NCBI GenBank assembly: GCA_034668825.1
Contig: JAXDOR010000232.1
Location: 4,227-68,226 of the forward strand
From: CANKHA01 sp034668825
GTDB taxonomy: Bacteria > Pseudomonadota > Alphaproteobacteria > Rhizobiales > Xanthobacteraceae
Direction of reading: 5' to 3'
Length of the DNA stretch: 64,000 bases
The notes beneath the pieces are model-generated. The model was given only the letters and a program-made list of their open reading frames with translations, made no database searches and was not told the DNA's origin. The translations under genes were made by a program, and so were the position numbers. Below are positions 60,317 to 64,000 of this stretch, in pieces; positions within the stretch are counted from its first letter, which is position 1, and the number at the start of each line of letters is the position of its first letter.

Positions 60317-61418
60317 TCTGCCCCGCTATGTGGAAACCCACCGCGACCGCTTCGGCGTTATTCGTTTCTATTTCCGCATCGGACATGGCCCCCGCATCCG
60401 GCTAGACGGCCATCCTGCTTCGCCGGAATTCAAAGCCGCGTATGCGGCGGCTCTCGCCGGTGAATTCGTAGCCTCACCAAAACCCAAGCTGGGACCAGCG
60501 GCGGGAACTATTGGTGCGTTAATCACGTCCTACATGCGCAGCCGCGCCTATACCGCCCTTCGCGACACCACGAAGAGGGGATATCGGACGCCGCTCGAGA
60601 CACTGCGGAAAAAGCACGGGCATCGCTCCGTCTCCGGCCTCACGCGCGACCGGATCGAGACGGGGATTTTGCAGCCCTATTCGGATCGTCCGGGCGCACA
60701 GCTTGCGCTATTGAAAATACTGCGGGTGGTCCTCGCCCACGCTCGAACCTTGGATAAAGGAAATCCGCTCCGGCTTAGTCACGACCCTTCGGACGGCATC
60801 GCGCGTCCAAAGGGCGGCGAAATCCGGGCGTGGACGGAAGCGGAGTTGGCGCGATTTGAAGCGCGCTGGCCGCTTGGGACCAAACAGCGGACGGCTTACG
60901 CGCTCATGTTGTACAGCGGCACGGCCAGGACAGACGTGCATCGCATCACGTGGGCACAAGTTGACGTTGGCGGGATCGGATATACCCGCAATAAAACCGG
61001 CGTTCCTGTCGAAATCGGCCTCCATAGCGAGCTGCAAAAGGCGCTCGCAGCCGCTCCGCGCCAGCACGTCACCATCTTGAATACCGAATATGGCCGTCCC
61101 TTCAGCGTGACCGGATTCGGCAATTTCATGCGAAGCGCAATCGACGCTGCTGGCTTGCCGGCTACTTGTAAGCCGCACGGGTTGCGCAAGACGCTCGGTC
61201 GGCGCATGGCGGATGCCGGATGCACCGCCCACGAGATCATGGCGGTGCTCGGCCACAAGTCGCTTCAACTGGCGGAACACTACTCTCGCGAGGCTGACAG
61301 GCGTCGCGGCGGCCGGAGCGCCGTCCTTAAGCTGGACGGACCAAACGAGAACTCGGATTCCCAAACTGCCTCTGGCGGTTTGGGAAAAACGGCAAAACAG
61401 AAAGGAAAATCAACGTGA
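60306..61418 (+). CDS. int: Tyrosine-type integrase of the element
   Basis: 370 residues. An arm-binding N-terminus (YVETHRDRFGVIRFYFRIGH), a core-binding helical domain (IGALITSYMRSRAYTALRDT), and the catalytic domain: first Arg in YSGTARTDVHRI, H-x-x-R in KPHGLRKTLGRR, and GHKSLQLAEHYSRE with His and the Tyr nucleophile. It lies 12 bp from attR, so it is the integrase of the whole element. Its stop (61,416-61,418) overlaps a GTG start that is only productive in the circle. A hairpin (CCCAAAC...GTTTGGG, 61,360-61,384) is embedded in its last codons. Confidence 0.95.
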   Translation: MSGNLPRYVETHRDRFGVIRFYFRIGHGPRIRLDGHPASPEFKAAYAAALAGEFVASPKPKLGPAAGTIGALITSYMRSRAYTALRDTTKRGYRTPLETLRKKHGHRSVSGLTRDRIETGILQPYSDRPGAQLALLKILRVVLAHARTLDKGNPLRLSHDPSDGIARPKGGEIRAWTEAELARFEARWPLGTKQRTAYALMLYSGTARTDVHRITWAQVDVGGIGYTRNKTGVPVEIGLHSELQKALAAAPRQHVTILNTEYGRPFSVTGFGNFMRSAIDAAGLPATCKPHGLRKTLGRRMADAGCTAHEIMAVLGHKSLQLAEHYSREADRRRGGRSAVLKLDGPNENSDSQTASGGLGKTAKQKGKST

Positions 61419-61444
61419 GGAAGTCAGGACTGGCGCTCCCTAGG
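61415..61444 (+). other. 5' codons of the gene split by integration
   Basis: GTG at 61,415 overlaps the int stop as GTGA; AAAGGA lies 8 nt upstream. Ten codons (MRKSGLALPR) reach the end of the attachment core. In the integrated state the frame continues into tRNA-Glu antisense and stops after about 18 codons. In the circle it continues in the same frame with codon 33,661 of the left-end gene. Confidence 0.75.
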
Positions 61445-61445
61445 G
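61430..61445. repeat. Right attachment site (attR), in the tRNA-Glu 3' end
   Basis: The second copy of CTGGCGCTCCCTAGGG. Fifteen of its 16 bp are the CCA end, discriminator and acceptor strand of the tRNA, so integration restores a full tRNA gene. Confidence 0.9.
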
Positions 61446-61506
61446 GACTCGAACCCCTGTTTTCGCCGTGAGAGGGCGACGTCCTGGGCCGCTAGACGAA
61501 GGGAGC
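61431..61506 (-). tRNA. tRNA-Glu (anticodon CTC)
   Basis: On the minus strand: acceptor GCTCCCT pairs with AGGGAGC; anticodon loop CTCTCAC (anticodon CTC); T arm GGGGTTCGAGTCCCC; encoded CCA. Intact despite carrying the integration site. Confidence 0.96.
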
Positions 61507-61639
61507 AGCAGGGTTTCGAATAGACCCGAACGGGCAACGGCGCAAGCGAGCCGTCCGATGGTAACCGGCGTTTACTCAGGCTATGCTTTGCAAAGAAGGC
61601 CAAGCGGCACTCAGAGGTCGCAGTCTCACGGGGGGAAGA

Positions 61640-62293
61640 ATGAAACAGCTTGAAGCCATTCGGCGCGGGATCACGGTCGCAGTCCTGGTCGCGGCCACTG
61701 TCCACATCGCAACTCCAACCGCCGCGCAGGCGCCGGACATTCTGCTGGAATGGGCAACGATCAAGGCGCCGCCGCCGCCGGAGCTCAAGGCGGTCACGCT
61801 CGATCCGGCGAAGACCGTGCTCATCAGCATGGATTTCAATCAGAAGAATTGCATTCCCGCCCAGCGCGCGCGCTGCGTGGCCGTCATTCCGAAAGTGCAA
61901 AAGCTGATCGCCGAGGCGCGGGCCAAAGGCATCATGGTGGTGCACACCTACACGCCCAACATGGAGAAGTCCGACATCGTCAAGGATGTCGGACCCGCGC
62001 CCGGGGAATTGGTCCTGCAAGTGCGCGGCGACAAATTCCTCGGCAACGAGCTAGAAAAAACCCTAAGGGCCAAAGGCATCACCACCGTCCTGCTGGTCGG
62101 AACGTCGGCCAACGGTGCGGTGATGTTCACGGCCATCGGCGCATCGCAGCGCGGATTCAAGGCTGTGGTCCCGATCGACACGATGCCGGCGGATACCGCT
62201 TATCAGGAGCAGCTCGCGATCTTCGAAATCGCCAACGGCCCGGGCGTGCGCGAGGATTCGACGCTGACAAAGACGGACATGCTGAAGTTCTAG
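61640..62293 (+). CDS. Exported isochorismatase-like protein lacking the usual Cys
   Basis: 217 residues with a signal peptide (TVAVLVAATVHIATPTAAQA). The cysteine-hydrolase fold is recognisable: Asp in TVLISMDFNQKN, Lys in QVRGDKFLGNELEK, and the nucleophile loop LVGTSANGAVMFTAIGASQR, where the catalytic Cys is replaced by Ala. Similar exported homologues with NGAV in this loop exist in Hyphomicrobiales, so it may be a binding rather than hydrolytic protein. GGGGGGAAG precedes the ATG. Confidence 0.8.
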   Translation: MKQLEAIRRGITVAVLVAATVHIATPTAAQAPDILLEWATIKAPPPPELKAVTLDPAKTVLISMDFNQKNCIPAQRARCVAVIPKVQKLIAEARAKGIMVVHTYTPNMEKSDIVKDVGPAPGELVLQVRGDKFLGNELEKTLRAKGITTVLLVGTSANGAVMFTAIGASQRGFKAVVPIDTMPADTAYQEQLAIFEIANGPGVREDSTLTKTDMLKF

Positions 62294-62303
62294 AAGGCGC
62301 GGC

Positions 62304-62645
62304 CTACGGCTCCGGCGCGAAGCGGAGCCTTCCGGCGGGTTTCAGCGTCTTCACGTCGAAGGTGTGAACCTCGATCCCGCCTGCCGTTTCCACGATCACG
62401 GCGATGCGGTCCGCCGCCGCGCTGGTCGACAAAATCCGCGCGCCTTTCGGCAGCATAGCGGTGACGTCTACCGGCACCGCGCTTCCCTCGGTCTTGAAAA
62501 CACGATAGCCGATGACACCGACGACACCGGCGACCGCCAGCACGGTGGTCACGCCGGAGATCAGCATCAGCCATCGGACCTTGGCGGCAAAGCGCGCCGC
62601 CGTCGGATCGATCGGCTGTTCGGCATCGGGCAGTGGATGGGTCAT
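62304..62645 (-). CDS. Small single-pass membrane protein (DUF6476-like)
   Basis: 113 residues: acidic N-terminus, one membrane helix (WLMLISGVTTVLAVAGVVGV) and a periplasmic beta-rich tail (DRIAVIVETAGGIEVHTFDV). It is regularly found divergent from rluA-family genes in this order. Its ATG (62,645-62,643) overlaps the rluA ATG, so each promoter must lie inside the other gene. Confidence 0.7.
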   Translation of the reverse strand: MTHPLPDAEQPIDPTAARFAAKVRWLMLISGVTTVLAVAGVVGVIGYRVFKTEGSAVPVDVTAMLPKGARILSTSAAADRIAVIVETAGGIEVHTFDVKTLKPAGRLRFAPEP

Positions 62646-63663
62646 GATTGCACAGGGCCGGAGCGAAAGCGTGGTCATCTCCGGCGAGGAAGCCGGAGAT
62701 AGGCTCGACCGCGTGCTCGCCGCCCGCATCGAGGAACTGTCGCGCTCGCGCCTCAAGGCGTTGATCCTCGAAGGCGCGGTCGCGGTTAGCGGCAGCACGA
62801 TCCGCGATCCGGGCTACCGCGTCAAATCCGGGGACGCAGTAGAGGTGGCGGTGCCGCCGCCGGAGCCGGCGGAGCCGCAAGGCGAGGACATCCCGCTGAC
62901 GGTCGTGTTCGAAGATGATGAAGTCATCGTCATCGACAAGCCCAAGGGGCTGGTGGTGCATCCGGCGGGCGGACATTGGACCGGTACTTTGGTCAACGCG
63001 CTGATCGCCCATTGCGGCAATAGCCTGTCCGGGATCGGCGGGGTGCGGCGCCCGGGCATCGTGCACCGGCTCGACAAGGACACGACCGGCGTGATGGTGG
63101 TGGCGAAGACCGACCGGGCGCATCAGTCGCTGGCCGCGCAATTTGCCGATCACGGCCGCAGCGGACCGATGCGGCGCGGTTATCTGGCCATTGTCTGGGG
63201 AGTGCCGGACCGGCCGAAAGGCACCATCGACGCGCCGATCGAACGGCATCCCCGCGCCCGCGACCGCATGGCGGTGCGCGAAGGTGGCCGCGAGGCCATC
63301 ACCCATTGGGAAATCCTCGAGCGGTACCAGGGCATCGACGGCAAACCGGTGGCTAGCCTGCTCGCCTGCCGGCTGGAAACCGGCCGGACTCATCAGATCC
63401 GGGTGCATATGGCCCATATCGGCCACCCCCTGCTGGGTGACGACGCCTACGGCCCCGGCTTCAAGACCAAGGCGGTGCATCTGCCATCGGACGGACGCGA
63501 CGCGCTGGCAGCCCTTGGCCGCCAGGCCCTGCATGCTTATCTCTTGGTCTTCGAGCATCCCGCCACCGGCGAAATCCTGGAGTTTCGCGCGGAACTCCCG
63601 GCTGACTTCGCTCGTTTACGCCACGTCCTGGCTGGCGACGGTAGGGCGCGGGCAGAGCCTTAA
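62644..63663 (+). CDS. RluA-family rRNA pseudouridine synthase
   Basis: 339 residues. The S4 domain (EEAGDRLDRVLAARIEELSR) precedes the catalytic domain with GIVHRLDKDTTGVMVVAKTD, where the Asp is the catalytic residue, and TGRTHQIRVHMAHIGHPLLG. Full length for the RluC/RluD group that modifies 23S rRNA. The start is fixed by MIAQGRSESVVISG at the TCATGA shared with the divergent gene. rpoH follows. Confidence 0.92.
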   Translation: MIAQGRSESVVISGEEAGDRLDRVLAARIEELSRSRLKALILEGAVAVSGSTIRDPGYRVKSGDAVEVAVPPPEPAEPQGEDIPLTVVFEDDEVIVIDKPKGLVVHPAGGHWTGTLVNALIAHCGNSLSGIGGVRRPGIVHRLDKDTTGVMVVAKTDRAHQSLAAQFADHGRSGPMRRGYLAIVWGVPDRPKGTIDAPIERHPRARDRMAVREGGREAITHWEILERYQGIDGKPVASLLACRLETGRTHQIRVHMAHIGHPLLGDDAYGPGFKTKAVHLPSDGRDALAALGRQALHAYLLVFEHPATGEILEFRAELPADFARLRHVLAGDGRARAEP

Positions 63664-63891
63664 GTCAGGCGAAATCCGTTTCACATTCATAGGCTTAAAG
63701 CCCTTTTAGGCTCCAGGCCGGCGTGTCACGGCGGCTTGAATCGCCCGCATCTTCCTTTCGCCTCGGCGGTCCTATATGCTGCAGGTGCGATCGGCTTTCG
63801 CGGTCGCAGCATTGGAATGCGCCGCCGGCTCTTGCAGCGACGGCGCTCACCTGCCCGCCGCTACAGGGGGCATAACTTGGAGGGCGCTGTT
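63664..63891 (+). promoter_or_regulatory. Upstream region of rpoH
   Basis: 228 bp without a gene. A weak stem GGCT-taa-AGCC followed by CTTTTA (about 63,691-63,707) may end rluA. A CTTGAA at about 63,735 and CCTATAT near 63,771 resemble heat-shock elements, but their spacing is too wide for one promoter, so no start is assigned. Confidence 0.3.
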
Positions 63892-64000
63892 ATGGCCCGT
63901 ACCTCGGCTTTGCCGATTCTAACGGCTGAATCCGGCCTTACCCGTTATCTCGAAGAGATCCGGCGGTTCCCGATGTTGGAACCGCAGCAGGAATACATGC
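63892..64000 (+). CDS. rpoH: Heat-shock sigma factor RpoH, 3' cut by window edge
   Basis: The first 36 codons read MARTSALPILTAESGLTRYL and EEIRRFPMLEPQQEYM, the N-terminus of alphaproteobacterial sigma-32. TTGGAGGG lies 7 nt before the ATG. The rest is outside the window. Confidence 0.9.
   Translation, partial: MARTSALPILTAESGLTRYLEEIRRFPMLEPQQEYM

Larger units (their letters stand above)
33646..61445. mobile_element. 27.8-kb integrative (mobilizable) element in tRNA-Glu(CTC)
   Basis: Bounded by 16-bp direct repeats, with the integrase gene ending 12 bp from the tRNA-proximal repeat. Mobility genes occupy the two ends and would be contiguous in the circular form; metal resistance, methyltransferases and an IetAS-type pair lie inside. 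Two TraD/HerA-like ATPases, a Replic_Relax protein, a RuvC-like protein and a helicase-like ATPase are present, but no VirB channel and no classical relaxase, so transfer would need help from another system. Two further recombinases inside suggest nested acquisitions. Confidence 0.88.

Noticed and set aside
62290..63558. 422-codon open frame opposite the rluA-family gene
   Set aside because: The + strand carries the pseudouridine synthase motifs; the antisense product is rich in Arg, His and Gln, typical of shadow frames.
63735..63778. Heat-shock-type promoter before rpoH
   Set aside because: CTTGAA and CCTATAT are about 30 bp apart, too wide for one sigma-32 promoter.

Overview
The window comes from an alphaproteobacterium of the order Hyphomicrobiales, most likely the Nitrobacteraceae/Xanthobacteraceae branch. 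The evidence is the CtrA-ChpT cell-cycle phosphorelay lying beside flagellar export genes, a CheA-W-Y-B-R operon, an EipA (DUF1134) envelope protein, an alphaproteobacterial RpoH start at the right edge, high GC, and GTCAT...ATGAC intergenic palindromes of the kind seen in Bradyrhizobium relatives. No species can be named from the sequence alone.

Left chromosomal part (1-33.6 kb). It opens inside flhA, followed by a HAD-like protein, a frameshifted acetyltransferase, and an ECF sigma/anti-sigma pair divergent from an exported protein. A haem-binding HAMP membrane sensor with an MscS-type channel comes next, then fliJ-fliI and ctrA with a GANTC-rich upstream region. The chemotaxis operon, chpT, eipA, a large coiled-coil membrane protein and tRNA-Val(CAC) follow. 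From 21 to 31 kb lies an apparent catabolic cluster of unknown substrate: four cupin proteins, a TctC-type binding protein, an amidohydrolase, a Rieske ferredoxin and a 4,5-dihydroxyphthalate-decarboxylase-like protein. At 30.8-32.0 kb an AT-richer nucleotidyltransferase/HEPN toxin-antitoxin pair has landed on what looks like a higA gene, leaving only its first codons.

Integrative element (33,646-61,445, about 27.8 kb). It is bounded by a 16-bp direct repeat that is the 3' end of tRNA-Glu(CTC). A tyrosine integrase and an excisionase-like protein sit at the tRNA end. The mobility genes are at both ends: TraD/HerA-like ATPase, Replic_Relax protein and coiled-coil protein on the left; helicase-like ATPase, XRE regulator, RuvC-like protein, a 1.1-kb hairpin-rich non-coding stretch, two small proteins, Xis and Int on the right. 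Cargo lies between: MerR plus CDF metal exporter, copper ATPase with TauE/SafE-HMA-cupredoxin protein and cytochrome c, two methyltransferases, an IetAS-type AAA ATPase/subtilase defence pair, a second TraD-like ATPase and two more recombinases. No relaxase of a known family and no type IV secretion channel are visible, so it is probably mobilizable rather than self-transmissible.

Main observation. When the element is circular, the int stop codon overlaps a GTG start preceded by a good ribosome binding site. The new reading frame runs without interruption across attP into the first gene of the left-end mobilization operon. Integration therefore splits this gene, and excision would rebuild it and couple it to int. 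The right end also carries a chain of about 15 consecutive stem-loops (58.82-59.25 kb) and a separate ~245-bp nested inverted repeat; neither matches a feature class I recognise.

Right chromosomal flank (61.4-64 kb): tRNA-Glu, a secreted isochorismatase-like protein without the usual cysteine, a small membrane protein whose start codon overlaps that of the divergent rluA-family gene, and the start of rpoH.
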